Assembly: GCF_900637635.1 (NCBI RefSeq)
Contig: NZ_LR134383.1
Location: forward strand, 2,015,501-2,079,500
Length of the DNA: 64,000 nt
Direction of reading: 5' to 3'
Origin: Legionella jordanis
GTDB taxonomy: Bacteria; Pseudomonadota; Gammaproteobacteria; Legionellales; Legionellaceae
Shown: in pieces, positions 36,127-48,424 of the stretch
Layout: each line of letters opens with the position of its first letter
Position numbering within the stretch: the stretch's first letter is position 1
Position numbers and translations under genes: made by a program
Notes under the pieces: generated by a model
Told to the model about the DNA's origin: nothing
The model's input: only the letters and a program-made list of their open reading frames with translations
The model's database searches: none

Positions 36127-36900
36127 TTAATCCTTCCTCAATACATTTGGTAATCGACTGACATCCATATCGTGGTAATGCTGTTTTATTCCACGATAAA
36201 AAGCACCTTGAGCATTTATGACAGCAAATAAAAAACCGGCCTTACCATCTAAAAAGCCCCTTTGGAGAAAATAGCAGCGAAAAAACATCCAGCTGCTGGA
36301 GCCGAGAATTTTAAGGAAATTGTTTTTTTTCTGTTGTTCAATTCTGATTTTGGCACTATAGGATGAATATTTATTTAATTTATAGAGTGCGTGGCTTACA
36401 TCACGGAAAGAATGATGCTGGATAGCAATACGAAATTGTTTAATACGTGCATGCGCCGGCAGCACGATTTTTTCATGCACAATGTCATCACTGTAGCGTG
36501 CACCTGAACGTTTAAATAGGCGCACATGACGCTTAGGGCTAGAAGAGAAACGTAATGGCTTGCCATAAAAATTCATACAGATGGGAATTCGATAAGCATC
36601 CGCTTCATCGCTCTGAATTGCCTGGACTATAGCTGCCTGCAATGATTGGCATACCGACTCGTCCGCATCCAGGTTCAGCACCCAATCACCTCTGGCATAA
36701 TTTAAAGCACGCTGCTTTTGAACCCCATATCCTTGCCAATCTGTGCAGTAAACTTTATCGGTGTACTCTTTGGCAATGGCTACAGTCATATCGCTGCTTC
36801 CGGAATCCAAGACAATAATTTCATCAGCCCATTTAACAGAATCTAGGCAACGTCGAATATTGGCTTCCTCATTTTTAGCAATGATAATAACACTAAGCAT
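36127..36900 (-). CDS. Glycosyltransferase family 2, WaaE/KdtX-like
   Basis: A 257-residue cytosolic glycosyltransferase with a GT-A fold. The nucleotide-binding start MLSVIIIAKNEEANIRRCL, the motif DEIIVLDSGSSDMT and the metal-binding DxD in GDWVLNLDADES are visible. The sequence ALNYARGDW and the C-terminal FRCYFLQRGFLDGKAGFLFA resemble WaaE/KdtX enzymes of lipopolysaccharide core synthesis. It is followed directly by the O-antigen ligase gene, which supports a role in lipopolysaccharide. Donor sugar unknown. Confidence 0.85.
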   Translation of the reverse strand: MLSVIIIAKNEEANIRRCLDSVKWADEIIVLDSGSSDMTVAIAKEYTDKVYCTDWQGYGVQKQRALNYARGDWVLNLDADESVCQSLQAAIVQAIQSDEADAYRIPICMNFYGKPLRFSSSPKRHVRLFKRSGARYSDDIVHEKIVLPAHARIKQFRIAIQHHSFRDVSHALYKLNKYSSYSAKIRIEQQKKNNFLKILGSSSWMFFRCYFLQRGFLDGKAGFLFAVINAQGAFYRGIKQHYHDMDVSRLPNVLRKD

Positions 36901-36992
36901 GTAAAAACCAGGTTAGCAAATTGCCATATTCTACCTTAGATGATAAATAATTGTTAGGGATTAAATGGAAACTGGACGGGAGGATGGGGAAA

Positions 36993-37019
36993 TAAAAAAA
37001 AGCGCTTCCGAAGAAGCGC
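36993..37019 (-). terminator. Rho-independent terminator of clpSA
   Basis: On the minus strand GCGCTTC-TTCG-GAAGCGC forms a 7-bp GC-rich stem with a UUCG tetraloop, followed at once by eight T residues. It lies 21 bases after the clpA stop and is a textbook intrinsic terminator. Confidence 0.92.
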
Positions 37020-37039
37020 AGAAAGAGAGTTTTTGCTAC

Positions 37040-39301
37040 TTAGCAAACACCTTCCCTATGATCATGGCTGTCGAAATGGAGTTTGCCGTCTTTTACTCTC
37101 AAGGTAACATGACCGCCATTGGCAAGCTTTCCAAAAAGTAACTCGTCAGCCAGCGGTTTTTTGACGTTTTCTTGAATCAATCTAGCCATGGGTCGCGCCC
37201 CCATTGCTTTATCATAACCATGTTCGATGAGCCAATCTCGGGCGGCTGGGTCTACTTTAAAGGTCACACCCTTATTACTTAATTGTTCATCGAGCTCCAT
37301 AATAAATTTATCGACCACCAAACCAATGGTAGCTGTATCCAATGGTGCAAAATTAATGATCGCATCCAATCGGTTCCTAAATTCCGGACTAAACTGCCGC
37401 TTAATGACCTCCAGGCCATCATTGCTGTTATCCTGTAAGGAGAATCCAATTGAATTCCTGCTGATTTCAGTAGCACCAGCATTCGAAGTCATCACCAGAA
37501 TAACGTGCCTAAAGTCAGCCTGACGCCCATTGGTATCCGTTAGGGTGCCGTGATCCATAATCTGCAGAAGCAGATTAAATACATCAGGGTGCGCCTTTTC
37601 AATTTCATCCAACAGCAAAACAGCATGGGGGTTTTTCGTCACCGCCTCGGTCAACAATCCTCCTTGGTCATAACCCACATAGCCGGGAGGGGCGCCAATC
37701 AAACGAGATACAGTGTGTTTTTCCATGTATTCAGACATATCAAAACGAAGCAATTCAATGCCAAGAACATTGGCTAACTGTTTTGTAACCTCGGTTTTAC
37801 CTACTCCGGTAGGACCTGCAAACAGGAAGCAACCGACTGGCTTTTGAGGTTCTCTTAAACCTGAGCGGGCTAATTTGATTGCAGAAGCCAGCGCTGTAAT
37901 GGCAGCATCTTGTCCATACACCAACAGTTTTAAATCACGCTCGAGATTGCGAAGAGTGTCTTTATCTCTTGCAGATACCTTCTTAACCGGGATACGGGCA
38001 ATTTTAGCCACAACGCTCTCAATTTCAGTCACGCTAATAATTTTCTTGCGCTTATTAGCAGTAAGTAGATTTTGATAGGCACCTGCTTCATCAACGACAT
38101 CAATAGCCTTATCGGGCAAGAAGCGATCATTGATGTATTTGGCAGACAGTTCTGCTGCAGCTTTTAATGCAGGAATCGAGAATTTTACCCCATGATGTTC
38201 TTCTAAACGACCTTTAAGGCCTTTAAGTATTTCAAAGGTTTCATCAATGCTCGGTTCTTTAATGTCAATTTTTTGGAAACGGCGTGCCAGTGCCCTGTCT
38301 TTTTCAAAGATGCCACGGTACTCTTGATAAGTAGTAGAACCGATGCATTTCAGCTCACCGTTGGCAAGCAGCGGTTTAATTAGATTAGAAGCATCCATTA
38401 CACCGCCTGAGGCAGCCCCAGCTCCTATAATGGTGTGAATTTCATCGATGAAGAGAACAGCACCATCTTGTTGTGACAATTGTTTCAGCACTGCTTTCAG
38501 GCGTTTTTCAAAATCCCCACGATATTTTGTGCCCGCCAAAAGTGCACCCAAATCAAGAGAATACACAACGCAGTTATGTATTGCTTCCGGAACCTCGCCA
38601 TCAACAATGCGTCTTGCCAAACCCTCGGCAATGGCAGTTTTACCCACACCTGCCTCACCCACCAGCAGCGGATTATTCTTTCTTCGACGGCATAAGACCT
38701 GGATTGTTCGTTGGATTTCTTCATGACGACCAATCAAAGGATCAATTTTGCCTAATCTTGCACGTTTGTTTAAATTCATGCAGTAGCTTTCAAGCGGGGA
38801 TTCATTTCCTTCATTGCCCATTGAGTCTTCATCCATGGAATTCATGCTATCGCTCATATCGTTGTGATATTTGGATACACCATGGGAGATATAGTTTATT
38901 ACATCCAAACGGGTAATGTTTTCACGACGCAGAAAATACACGGCTTGACTTTCTTGCTCACTAAAAATAGCCGCTAACACATTTGCGCCGGTAACTTCGG
39001 TTTTCCCGGCAGATTGAACGTGAAACACAGCACGCTGTAAAACTCGCTGAAAACCCAAGGTAGGTTGCGTCTCCCTATCTATTTCGTCCTCAGGAATTCT
39101 TGGGGTTGTCTCATCAATAAACTCGGTTAAATCGCGGCGTAAAGCTTCAATATTGGCGTCACAAGCCTGTAGGACATTCCCAGCGGCTGGATTATCAAGC
39201 AATGATAGTAGCAAATGTTCTACCGTCATAAATTCATGACGTTTTTCTTTTGCTTCCTTAAAGGCCAGATTTAAGGTGAATTCAAGTTCTTTATTTAACA
39301 T
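37040..39301 (-). CDS. clpA: ATP-dependent Clp protease ATP-binding subunit ClpA
   Basis: ClpA is the unfoldase ring of ClpAP, 753 residues (E. coli 758). The N-terminal domain has two Clp repeats ([24 protein letters not shown] start). First AAA+ module: Walker [10 protein letters not shown] and Walker [11 protein letters not shown]. Second module: GPTGVGKTE and [14 protein letters not shown]. Between them is DDATFFLP-like linker sequence including [18 protein letters not shown]. The C-terminal [12 protein letters not shown] sensor-2 region is present. clpS lies 30 bases upstream, so the two are co-transcribed. The ClpP docking IGF/L loop appears as SIGF. Confidence 0.97.
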   Translation of the reverse strand: MLNKELEFTLNLAFKEAKEKRHEFMTVEHLLLSLLDNPAAGNVLQACDANIEALRRDLTEFIDETTPRIPEDEIDRETQPTLGFQRVLQRAVFHVQSAGKTEVTGANVLAAIFSEQESQAVYFLRRENITRLDVINYISHGVSKYHNDMSDSMNSMDEDSMGNEGNESPLESYCMNLNKRARLGKIDPLIGRHEEIQRTIQVLCRRRKNNPLLVGEAGVGKTAIAEGLARRIVDGEVPEAIHNCVVYSLDLGALLAGTKYRGDFEKRLKAVLKQLSQQDGAVLFIDEIHTIIGAGAASGGVMDASNLIKPLLANGELKCIGSTTYQEYRGIFEKDRALARRFQKIDIKEPSIDETFEILKGLKGRLEEHHGVKFSIPALKAAAELSAKYINDRFLPDKAIDVVDEAGAYQNLLTANKRKKIISVTEIESVVAKIARIPVKKVSARDKDTLRNLERDLKLLVYGQDAAITALASAIKLARSGLREPQKPVGCFLFAGPTGVGKTEVTKQLANVLGIELLRFDMSEYMEKHTVSRLIGAPPGYVGYDQGGLLTEAVTKNPHAVLLLDEIEKAHPDVFNLLLQIMDHGTLTDTNGRQADFRHVILVMTSNAGATEISRNSIGFSLQDNSNDGLEVIKRQFSPEFRNRLDAIINFAPLDTATIGLVVDKFIMELDEQLSNKGVTFKVDPAARDWLIEHGYDKAMGARPMARLIQENVKKPLADELLFGKLANGGHVTLRVKDGKLHFDSHDHREGVC

Positions 39302-39331
39302 TGTCGTTGCTCCTCTCCAGCCACACCACCA

Positions 39332-39664
39332 TCATTCTGGTTCCATGGTACATAGCAGGGGGTGTTGATTGCTCCTCGCATGATCGTTGACCAAAGCAAC
39401 TTTTGTTTCTGCTATATCCCTAGTAAAAATACCACAAACGCCCTTCCCCAAAATATGAACCTGTAACATCACCTGGGTTGCTACCTCTTCATTAAGGTGA
39501 AAGAATCGCTTTAATACCTCCACTACAAATTCCATTGGTGTGTAATCATCATTAAGTAGAATTACTTTGTATTTTCTGGGCTGTTTGAGCTTTGGTAAGG
39601 CTTCCGATTCAGCCTGTTCTCGCTCTACAATTTCCTCTAAAGACCATCCACTCATAACATACAC
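39332..39664 (-). CDS. clpS: ClpA adaptor protein ClpS
   Basis: ClpS delivers N-end-rule substrates to ClpAP. The 110-residue protein has an acidic flexible N-terminus ([16 protein letters not shown]). The conserved core [25 protein letters not shown] carries the N-degron pocket residues NDDYTPM, and [20 protein letters not shown] follows. The ATG has AAAGGG before it. TATAAA at about 15 bases upstream of that site may be its -10 element. Arrangement clpS-clpA is standard. Confidence 0.96.
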   Translation of the reverse strand: MYVMSGWSLEEIVEREQAESEALPKLKQPRKYKVILLNDDYTPMEFVVEVLKRFFHLNEEVATQVMLQVHILGKGVCGIFTRDIAETKVALVNDHARSNQHPLLCTMEPE

Positions 39665-39964
39665 CCTTTACTAATTTTATAGACTTCTAACGCACATTTG
39701 GCCAGTAAAAAATGATTTAATTCTTGAAAAAATTAAACCCTGCGGAAATGAACAACATCTTGATTAGATTACATTCATCTTTGGCGTGAGAATCGCTGCA
39801 AAATTTATTAAACAATAAATAAGTTAAAATGGAAGTCCTTGCAAAAATTATCCTTGGCTTTTTAAATAAATTCAATGACGTGCATAGAAAATTCAACTTC
39901 TTGCCAATTCTTGCTGTACTTAATTGTAGCAAAAAGTTGAATCTTCCATTGTTATTTAGCAATA
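39665..39964. other. Intergenic region between clpS and icd
   Basis: This contains no credible gene. It should hold the clpS promoter at its left end. At 39891-39942, just after the icd stop, ATTCAACTT and AAGTTGAAT pair across a loop with a nested TTGCT/AGCAA stem. This may protect or end the icd mRNA, but there is no T-tract. Confidence 0.4.
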
Positions 39965-41221
39965 TTACATATGTTTAATGATGGCTTGCCCAAATCCTGA
40001 GCTGCTTACGCAAGTTGCATTTTCCATCATACGCTCAAAATCATAAGTTACTGTTTTTGCTTCAATAGCCCCTTCCATCCCTTTGATAATATAGTCAGCG
40101 GCTTCCGTCCAACCTAAATGGCGAAGCATCATTTCAGCGGATAAAATTAAAGAGCCTGGGTTAACTTTGTTTTGGCCTGCGTATTTAGGAGCGGTCCCGT
40201 GTGTTGCTTCAAAGACAGCCACTTCATCGCCAATATTGGCGCCTGGAGCAATCCCGATTCCACCAACCTGTGCTGCCAAAGCATCTGAAATATAATCGCC
40301 ATTCAGGTTCAAAGTGGCAATTACACTATAATCTTCAGGTCTTAGCAGAATTTGCTGTAAGAAAGCATCGGCAATCACATCTTTAATGATAATGCGATTA
40401 CCCGATTTAGGATTTTTAAATTCAAGCCATGGCCCACCTTGATATTCAGTCGCACCAAATTGCTCTTTGGCGACTTGATAACCCCAGTCCTTGAAGGCTC
40501 CTTCGGTAAATTTCATGATGTTGCCTTTATGAACCAGAGTAACCGAATCACGATCATTGTCGATGGCGTATTGAATCGCAGCTTTGACTAATCTCGTAGT
40601 TCCTTCTTTGGAAACCGGTTTGATTCCAATGCCACAATGCTCGGGAAAGCGAATTTTTTTCACAGACATTTCATTTTGTAAAAAATTAATCACTTTTTTC
40701 GCTTCGGCTGAATCAGCTTGCCATTCGATACCAGCATAAATGTCTTCTGAGTTTTCCCTGAAAATAACCATATTGGTTTTCCAAGGCTCTTTAACAGGGC
40801 TTGGTGTACCATTGAAGTAACGAATGGGACGCAGACAGGTGTATAAATCCAAATCCTGACGGATAGCAACGTTTAGCGAGCGGATTCCTCCACCGACTGG
40901 AGTGGTTAAAGGACCTTTGATTGCTACCACGAATTGTTTTAACGCCTCGAGGGTTTCTTTTGGCAACCATTGATCATGGCCATAAACCTTAGTTGCCTTT
41001 TCACCAGCATAAACCTCCATCCAGTGAATTTTTTTCTGATCACCATAGGCTTTTGCAACAGCAGCATTCACTACTTCCATCATTGGTGGAGTGACATCCA
41101 CACCAATCCCATCACCTTCAATGAATGGAATAATTGGGAAATTGGGTACTTTCAATGATAAATCCGCAGCTACAGTAATGGCTTGTCCTTCAGTTGGAAC
41201 TTTTATTTTTTCGAATGTCAT
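39965..41221 (-). CDS. icd: NADP-dependent isocitrate dehydrogenase
   Basis: This enzyme converts isocitrate to 2-oxoglutarate in the citric acid cycle. From [17 protein letters not shown] the protein is 418 residues (E. coli 416). GGAG lies six bases upstream, which settles this start over the in-frame one at 41293. Substrate-binding motif: the phospho-regulatory segment appears as [23 protein letters not shown], where the Ser of RSLNVAIRQ is the site targeted by isocitrate dehydrogenase kinase in E. coli. [13 protein letters not shown] and [19 protein letters not shown] (NADP-binding) are also clear. It diverges from rluE. Confidence 0.97.
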   Translation of the reverse strand: MTFEKIKVPTEGQAITVAADLSLKVPNFPIIPFIEGDGIGVDVTPPMMEVVNAAVAKAYGDQKKIHWMEVYAGEKATKVYGHDQWLPKETLEALKQFVVAIKGPLTTPVGGGIRSLNVAIRQDLDLYTCLRPIRYFNGTPSPVKEPWKTNMVIFRENSEDIYAGIEWQADSAEAKKVINFLQNEMSVKKIRFPEHCGIGIKPVSKEGTTRLVKAAIQYAIDNDRDSVTLVHKGNIMKFTEGAFKDWGYQVAKEQFGATEYQGGPWLEFKNPKSGNRIIIKDVIADAFLQQILLRPEDYSVIATLNLNGDYISDALAAQVGGIGIAPGANIGDEVAVFEATHGTAPKYAGQNKVNPGSLILSAEMMLRHLGWTEAADYIIKGMEGAIEAKTVTYDFERMMENATCVSSSGFGQAIIKHM

Positions 41222-41329
41222 GGCAACTCCGGTCATATAAAAGGGATAATCATAGCACTGAAAATCCTTTGTCCCAAATCCGTTTAATTGCATAATAAGC
41301 CTTTCTTTTACTTTTTAAGCAGTAGAGTC

Positions 41330-41878
41330 GTGCCAAGCATTTTGTTATTTAACAAACCTTTTGGTGTTTTAAGTCAATTTACGGGTGAGCAATATGAGCA
41401 AACCCTATCTGCCTATATTGATTTACCGAACTTTTATGCAGCTGGACGATTGGACAAAAATAGTGAGGGTTTGCTTTTGCTTGCCAATGAAGGAAGAATC
41501 CAGCACCGCTTATCCCACCCTAAATTTAACAAGAAGAAATACTATTGGGTGCAAGTAGAAGGCGCACCGCAGGAAAATGATTTGCAACCCTTAAGACAAG
41601 GCTTGCGGCTTAAAGAAACGCAATTTTTACCGGCCCAGGTAAAACTGATAGCGGAACCTCCTTTGTGGCCCAGAAATCCTCCCATTCGCTTTCGCAAAAC
41701 GGTACCTACAACCTGGCTTGAAATTATTCTGCAGGAAGGAAAAAACCATCAGATTCGACGCATGACTGCCGCCATAGGTTTCCCCACCTTACGTTTAGTT
41801 CGTCATCGAATAGCAAATTGGTCTTTAGGGGATATACCGCCTGGAGAATACCGCCTGCTGGATGTGGAGTCTTTGTAG
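41330..41878 (+). CDS. rluE: 23S rRNA pseudouridine synthase RluE
   Basis: An RsuA/RluB/E/F-family pseudouridine synthase. The catalytic Asp lies in AGRLDKNSEGLLLLANEG. LLFNKPFGVLSQFTG at the start and GKNHQIRRMTAAIGFPTLRLVR near the end are family signatures. At 182 residues it lacks an S4 domain, as RluE does. I place the start at GTG 41330 because the conserved region begins five residues later; the frame is open back to a TTG at 41288. No strong ribosome-binding site decides between them. RluE in E. coli modifies U2457. It shares a divergent promoter region with icd. Confidence 0.87.
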   Translation: MPSILLFNKPFGVLSQFTGEQYEQTLSAYIDLPNFYAAGRLDKNSEGLLLLANEGRIQHRLSHPKFNKKKYYWVQVEGAPQENDLQPLRQGLRLKETQFLPAQVKLIAEPPLWPRNPPIRFRKTVPTTWLEIILQEGKNHQIRRMTAAIGFPTLRLVRHRIANWSLGDIPPGEYRLLDVESL

Positions 41879-41911
41879 TTCCGATGCTATTTCCGGGTGT
41901 AGGACCCTGAC

Positions 41912-42390
41912 TTACCTCGCATATACTGCCTTTGACCTTAGGGCATCATCAGCAATCAACCTCACCCAGGGCCAAAGAACCATGCTTACACCGGCGCTGG
42001 CAGACAACATCAATAAAGAGATGCGATAGCCTAAGAATGCTTCAACAATAAAAATTAATAGCTGATACAACAAGCAAAAAAAGCCAATTAAAGCCATTTG
42101 TTGCCACATGGGGAAAAAGTTGAATCGCCGCTCCTTACTGCTTGCAATCCAGGTCACCAAAGCAAGGGCAAAGGCATGTTCTCCTAGCACGGTGGACAGC
42201 AAAACATCAAGCAGTAAACCAACTATCAATACAGCGAACAAATTGAATTGATTAGGCAAAAAGAATTGCAGATACAAAACCAGAATTAGAACCCAGGGCG
42301 GTCTTAAGTGGGTTAATAATTCAGGTAAGGGCAGAATGGTTAAAGCAAGAGCTAAAATAACGGCAACAAATAAACGCAAGCCCAACGAGT

Positions 42391-42394
<4 letters not shown>
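41912..42394 (-). CDS. mreD: Rod shape-determining protein MreD
   Basis: MreD is a small membrane partner of MreC in the elongasome. The 160-residue protein has five or six hydrophobic helices, starting MNSLGLRLFVAVILALALTILPLPELL. The segment NLFAVLIVGLLLDVLLSTVLGEHAFALAL, with Gly-Leu-Leu-x-Asp and a Leu-Gly motif, is typical. It overlaps mreC by four bases (ATGA) and is the third gene of mreBCD. Confidence 0.92.
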
Positions 42395-44619
<2,225 letters not shown>

Positions 44620-44646
44620 GGGTGGACTTGCAAATGCAAGTCACCC
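44620..44646 (-). terminator. Intrinsic-type terminator downstream of the comEA-like gene
   Basis: GGGTGGACTTGCA and TGCAAGTCACCC form a 12-bp stem with one bulged base and a two-base loop. In the minus direction the stem is followed by TGTATTTTCC. It lies 30 bases after the comEA-like stop. Confidence 0.65.
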
Positions 44647-44675
44647 AGCCCAAAAAATAAAATAAAAATTCAAAA

Positions 44676-44993
44676 CTAATTTACGCTAAAGATTGCTTGC
44701 AATTGCTCAAGGTTATTTTTAACAAATTGCCTCCCAATTCCTTTGACTTGCGCCAGTTCATCAATGGATTTAAAGAGGCCATGTTCCTCGCGAAATTTAA
44801 CAATAGCCTGGGCTCGTTTTGGACCAATTCCTTTTACCGATTGGGAAAGCTGCTTTGCGTCGGCTTTATTTAAATTGATTTTTGCTGGGGCTTGCAGCGA
44901 TTTTTCAGTCGAAGCGGGACTAGGTTTGGCCGCCTGCAAGGGAAGGGCGATTACACACAAAGATAGAACAGCAGCAAATAAATTTGCTTTCAT
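44676..44993 (-). CDS. comEA: ComEA-like helix-hairpin-helix DNA-binding protein
   Basis: A 105-residue exported protein. The signal peptide MKANLFAAVLSLCVIALPLQAA is followed by a Pro/Ser-rich linker and one ComEA domain. That domain is made of INLNKADAKQLSQSVKGIGPKRAQAIVKFREEHG and its second hairpin IDELAQVKGIGRQFVKNNL. ComEA binds incoming DNA in the periplasm during natural transformation. AGGAGAG sits five bases before the ATG. Two hairpins lie just upstream of this site. Competence is known in Legionella; the role here is by homology. Confidence 0.9.
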   Translation of the reverse strand: MKANLFAAVLSLCVIALPLQAAKPSPASTEKSLQAPAKINLNKADAKQLSQSVKGIGPKRAQAIVKFREEHGLFKSIDELAQVKGIGRQFVKNNLEQLQAIFSVN

Positions 44994-45019
44994 TTTTACT
45001 CTCCTTATTTAGTTGGACT

Positions 45020-45078
45020 GGTTGTTTTACTTTTCCTTTAAAAACAACCAATTACTTCTCGCGGACGCAAGAAGTAAT
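45020..45078. repeat. Two tandem hairpins between the M20 peptidase and comEA genes
   Basis: ATTACTTCT and AGAAGTAAT (45051-45059 and 45070-45078) enclose an inner GCG/CGC, making a long hairpin. GGTTGTTTT and AAAACAACC (45020-45028 and 45041-45049) form a second. Read on the minus strand, the first follows the peptidase stop and is succeeded by TTGGTTGTTTTT, so it may be a weak terminator. The second would lie in the comEA leader about 27 bases from its start. Confidence 0.45.
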
Positions 45079-45097
45079 GAGTATCGCAAGTTTTTTT

Positions 45098-46522
45098 TTA
45101 TCTGTCGAGTGTTGTTTGTTGAAAATGTGAGTGAAGGACGAAGGCCACACAAGACGTTAATTTTTTTACCATTTCCAAGTGCAGAAACTCATTGGGACCA
45201 TGGGCATTTGAATGCGGCCCGAGTACCCCTGTAATCATGAACTGGGCCTCAGGAAATTTTTCACCCAGCATTCCCATAAAAGGAATTGTCCCGCCCTCGC
45301 CTATGTATGCAGCAGGCTTTTGGTAAAAAGCCATTGAAGCCTCATTGACTGCCTCTTCTAGCCAGGCAACCATTCTGGGAGCATTCCAACCTATAGAACC
45401 GTGATCAGCCTTAAAGGATACCTTGGCGTGATAGGGAGGATTTTGGCTGAGAGCTTCTTCCATAGCCGAAGCCGCCAGTTCAGGTGAAATTAAAGGAGGA
45501 AGCCGCATTGACAATTTTAAAGACGTCTTAGGCCTTAAAACATTCCCGGCATCGGCAATGCTTGGCAAACCAGATGCCCCGGTGACGGTCAAAGCCGGCC
45601 GCCAACTGCGATTTAAAATTAATTCCTCTTTACTTTGACTTACAGCACTCATTCCTGGTTCAAATGGAAAATTCCTGTAAACGGATTCCCCCAATACTTC
45701 TGCACAAGCCACAGCTTGATGCTTTCTGTCTTCAGGAATTTCGCAATAAAGGGATTTCAACTTAATTTCGCCAGTATTTTCATCCTCAATTCGGCTTAAC
45801 AGTTGTCTTGCGATTCGAAAACTGTCCGGGACAATGCCACTGGCAGCCCCAGAATGAACTCCTTCCTTAAGGACTTCAACGGTTAATTCCCCACTTACGT
45901 TTCCACGAAGCGATGTGGTCATCCATAACTGTTCGTAATTCCCAGCCCCAGAATCAAGGCAAATGATTAAGGACGGTTGGCCAATTTTTTCCTTCAATTG
46001 ATCAATATAAAATGGCAAATCGTAGCTTCCGCTTTCTTCGCAGGCTTCGATGATGACAATACAACGGGCGAGGGGAAGGCCTTGCTCTTCCAAGGCGCGA
46101 ATGGCGGTTAAGGACGCATAGGCGGAATAACCATCATCGGCCCCCCCTCGCCCATAAAGCCGTCCATCCTTAATTACTGGTTTCCAGGGGCCTAAATCTT
46201 CATGCCAACCAGTCATTTCAGGTTGTTTGTCCAAATGACCATAGAGGAGCACGGTTTCTTCGGTATTGCCAGGGATTTCCATGAAAATCAGAGGGGTTCG
46301 TCCCGGTAAACGAACAACATCAAGACTCATGTTCTTTGGCGCATTTTTCCTACACCAATCTGCGACATGGTTAATCGCTTGTTCCATAAAGCCGTGCGCC
46401 TGCCAATCTGGATCAAATTGTGGTGATTTATTTGGGATTTTAATGTATTCAAAAAGACTTGTAAGAATATTTTCCTGCCATTGATGTTGAATATACTCAT
46501 ACAACTTCTGGGGATTGAACAT
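45098..46522 (-). CDS. M20-family metallopeptidase (dipeptidase-type)
   Basis: A zinc-dependent exopeptidase of 474 residues. Metal-site motifs are LLYGHLDKQPEMTGW (His and Asp), GRGGADDGYSAY (bridging Asp) and IIEACEESGSYD (catalytic Glu-Glu). A dimerisation domain follows (SGAASGIVPDSFRIARQLL), and the last metal ligand is in HGPNEFLHLE. It resembles the ArgE/DapE/carnosinase branch, subclass with long dipeptidase-like proteins. It overlaps murG by 26 bases and is the last gene of an overlapping run. Confidence 0.88.
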   Translation of the reverse strand: MFNPQKLYEYIQHQWQENILTSLFEYIKIPNKSPQFDPDWQAHGFMEQAINHVADWCRKNAPKNMSLDVVRLPGRTPLIFMEIPGNTEETVLLYGHLDKQPEMTGWHEDLGPWKPVIKDGRLYGRGGADDGYSAYASLTAIRALEEQGLPLARCIVIIEACEESGSYDLPFYIDQLKEKIGQPSLIICLDSGAGNYEQLWMTTSLRGNVSGELTVEVLKEGVHSGAASGIVPDSFRIARQLLSRIEDENTGEIKLKSLYCEIPEDRKHQAVACAEVLGESVYRNFPFEPGMSAVSQSKEELILNRSWRPALTVTGASGLPSIADAGNVLRPKTSLKLSMRLPPLISPELAASAMEEALSQNPPYHAKVSFKADHGSIGWNAPRMVAWLEEAVNEASMAFYQKPAAYIGEGGTIPFMGMLGEKFPEAQFMITGVLGPHSNAHGPNEFLHLEMVKKLTSCVAFVLHSHFQQTTLDR

Positions 46523-47588
46523 GCATCTCCTCCTTGATTAGAGCAATAATTTTTGCGGTAGCAGATTCAATCTCTAATGCTCTAATTTTCTTTCTAATTT
46601 CTTGAGCGTTTTCTTGTACCTCATGAATAGCAGACATAAGCGAGTTCTCACATAACTGCTCTTCTTCAATTACCGTGCTGATGCCTTGCTCTTTAAAATA
46701 ACGAGCATTTTGCAATTGATCACCACGACTGACTTTTCCTGATAAGGGCAGTAAGACGTGTGGTTTTTCCAAAGCCAAAATTTCATACAAAGCGTTTGCT
46801 CCAGCCCTGGAGACGATTAAATCGCTTGCAGCCAGCAGATCTGCCAATTCGTCCTTCGCATATTCCATTTGAAAGTAATTAACCCTATTCAATAAGGTTT
46901 TGTCAATTTTTCCCTTACCGCATAGATGAACCACTTGATACTGTTCACATAAAACCGGCAAGCAACGCCTTACAGCTTCATTCAATGAAGCAGAGCCTTG
47001 ACTCCCCCCCATCACCAACAGGCAAGGTTTATCAGCGTTAAACCCACATAATTCCAAGCCCTTGTCTTTGGATCCTTTAAATAATTCAGCACGGATTGGA
47101 GTGCCAGTGATCTCAACTTTGTCCTGGTTTTTAAAGTGTTTTTTGGCTGCTGCAAAGGTTAGGCAAATTTTACTGACGAAGGGAAAAGTTAATCGATTAG
47201 CAAGACCGGGGGTTAAATCCGATTCATGAGCAATCGCCGGGATGCGCTGTAGCCAAGCGGCGACAACTACTGGAAAAGCCACAAACCCACCCTTGGAGAA
47301 TACCAGATCCGGTTTAATTTTTTTTAACAGGCAATAAGCTTGTCCTATTCCTAGTAAGATCCTGAATGGATCTATAAAATTTTGCCAGCTGAAGTATCGT
47401 CTTAATTTTCCGCTGCTTACAGCATGATAAGGAATAGCCAGAGAACAAATCATGTCTTTTTCGACCCCGTTTTCAGAGCCAATGTAATCAATTTGCCAGC
47501 CATTATCCTGAAGCACATCGATAAGAGCTAAATTTGGGGTAACATGCCCCGCTGTGCCTCCCCCGGTAAATACAATGTGTGGATTCAT
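46497..47588 (-). CDS. murG: UDP-GlcNAc transferase MurG
   Basis: MurG adds N-acetylglucosamine to lipid I to give lipid II on the inner face of the membrane. The 363-residue protein has the N-terminal glycine loop TGGGTAGHVTPNLAL, the membrane-facing helix region and SKGGFVAFPVVVAAW. In the C-terminal domain the second glycine loop VMGGSQGSASLNEAV and VSRAGANALYEILALEKPHVLLPL bind UDP-GlcNAc. Its ATG overlaps the nadC stop by four bases. It is unusual to find murG apart from the division and cell wall cluster. Confidence 0.95.
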   Translation of the reverse strand: MNPHIVFTGGGTAGHVTPNLALIDVLQDNGWQIDYIGSENGVEKDMICSLAIPYHAVSSGKLRRYFSWQNFIDPFRILLGIGQAYCLLKKIKPDLVFSKGGFVAFPVVVAAWLQRIPAIAHESDLTPGLANRLTFPFVSKICLTFAAAKKHFKNQDKVEITGTPIRAELFKGSKDKGLELCGFNADKPCLLVMGGSQGSASLNEAVRRCLPVLCEQYQVVHLCGKGKIDKTLLNRVNYFQMEYAKDELADLLAASDLIVSRAGANALYEILALEKPHVLLPLSGKVSRGDQLQNARYFKEQGISTVIEEEQLCENSLMSAIHEVQENAQEIRKKIRALEIESATAKIIALIKEEMHVQSPEVV

Positions 47589-48424
47589 TTTATTTCCCTA
47601 ACCAATAAGCTCAAATCAATAGCATGAATGGACTTAGTCATAGCACCCACTGAAATGTAATTCACCCCAGTTTGCGCGATGGATGTTATCGTAGATAATT
47701 CAACCCCGCCGGAGGCCTCCAATTCACAACTTCGATTATTTAATTTTACTGCTTCCATGAGTTCATCCAAACTAAAATTATCCAGTAAAATCCGATCTGG
47801 CCTTGCAGCAAGCGCCTCTTGAAGTTCTCTCAGGTTTTCAACCTCCACTTCGACCATCAAATCCTTTCGGATTTCCCTGGCTCGTTGAATCGCTTTGCTG
47901 ATTGAGCCACAAGATTTAATGTGGTTTTCCTTAATTAAAAACGCATCGTATAAACCCATTCGATGGTTATTGCCGCCCGCACAAGCCACTGCGTATTTTT
48001 GAGCCAACCGCAATCCCGGAATTGTTTTTCGAGTATCCAGAAGTTGAGTATTTGTCCCTTCTAATTTAAGTAAATACTGACGCACTTGCGTGGCTGTGCC
48101 GGATAAAACTTGTAAAAAATTTAATGCGGTTCGTTCAGCAGTCAAGATTGAAGCAGCAGGACCGCCGATGCGGCATAGGGTAGCAGGCGCATTAAGCCAC
48201 TCACCCTCCTGGCATAACCACTCGCAGTGAATTGTGGGATCAACTTCAGCAAATACGGCTTCGACCCAGGGTTGCCCGCAGATTAACATCGGTTCACGGG
48301 AAATGATTTCTGCTTCTGCCATTAAGGCCTGCGGCAATAAAGCAGCACTGACGTCGCCATCTCCTAAGTCTTCTTCCAAGGCACGTCGGACGTCTTTTAA
48401 AATGTCATTTTGGGTGGGCAGCAT
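47585..48424 (-). CDS. nadC: Nicotinate-nucleotide pyrophosphorylase (carboxylating)
   Basis: NadC converts quinolinate and phosphoribosyl pyrophosphate to nicotinate mononucleotide. The 279-residue protein has an N-terminal half-domain (EEDLGDGDVSAALLP) and a barrel with substrate-binding residues in ERTALNFLQVLSGTAT, LLDTRKTIPGLRLAQKYAV and GGNNHRMGLYDAFLIKENH. SCELEASGGVELSTI and GVNYISVGAMTKS are also conserved. It overlaps the antiporter gene by 20 bases. nadB and nadA lie 8 kb away on the other strand. Confidence 0.96.
   Translation of the reverse strand: MLPTQNDILKDVRRALEEDLGDGDVSAALLPQALMAEAEIISREPMLICGQPWVEAVFAEVDPTIHCEWLCQEGEWLNAPATLCRIGGPAASILTAERTALNFLQVLSGTATQVRQYLLKLEGTNTQLLDTRKTIPGLRLAQKYAVACAGGNNHRMGLYDAFLIKENHIKSCGSISKAIQRAREIRKDLMVEVEVENLRELQEALAARPDRILLDNFSLDELMEAVKLNNRSCELEASGGVELSTITSIAQTGVNYISVGAMTKSIHAIDLSLLVREIK

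Noticed and set aside
39717-39962. 81-codon open frame between icd and clpS
   Set aside because: AT-rich, without a ribosome-binding site, and fills an intergenic region that must contain the icd 3' end and the clpS promoter.
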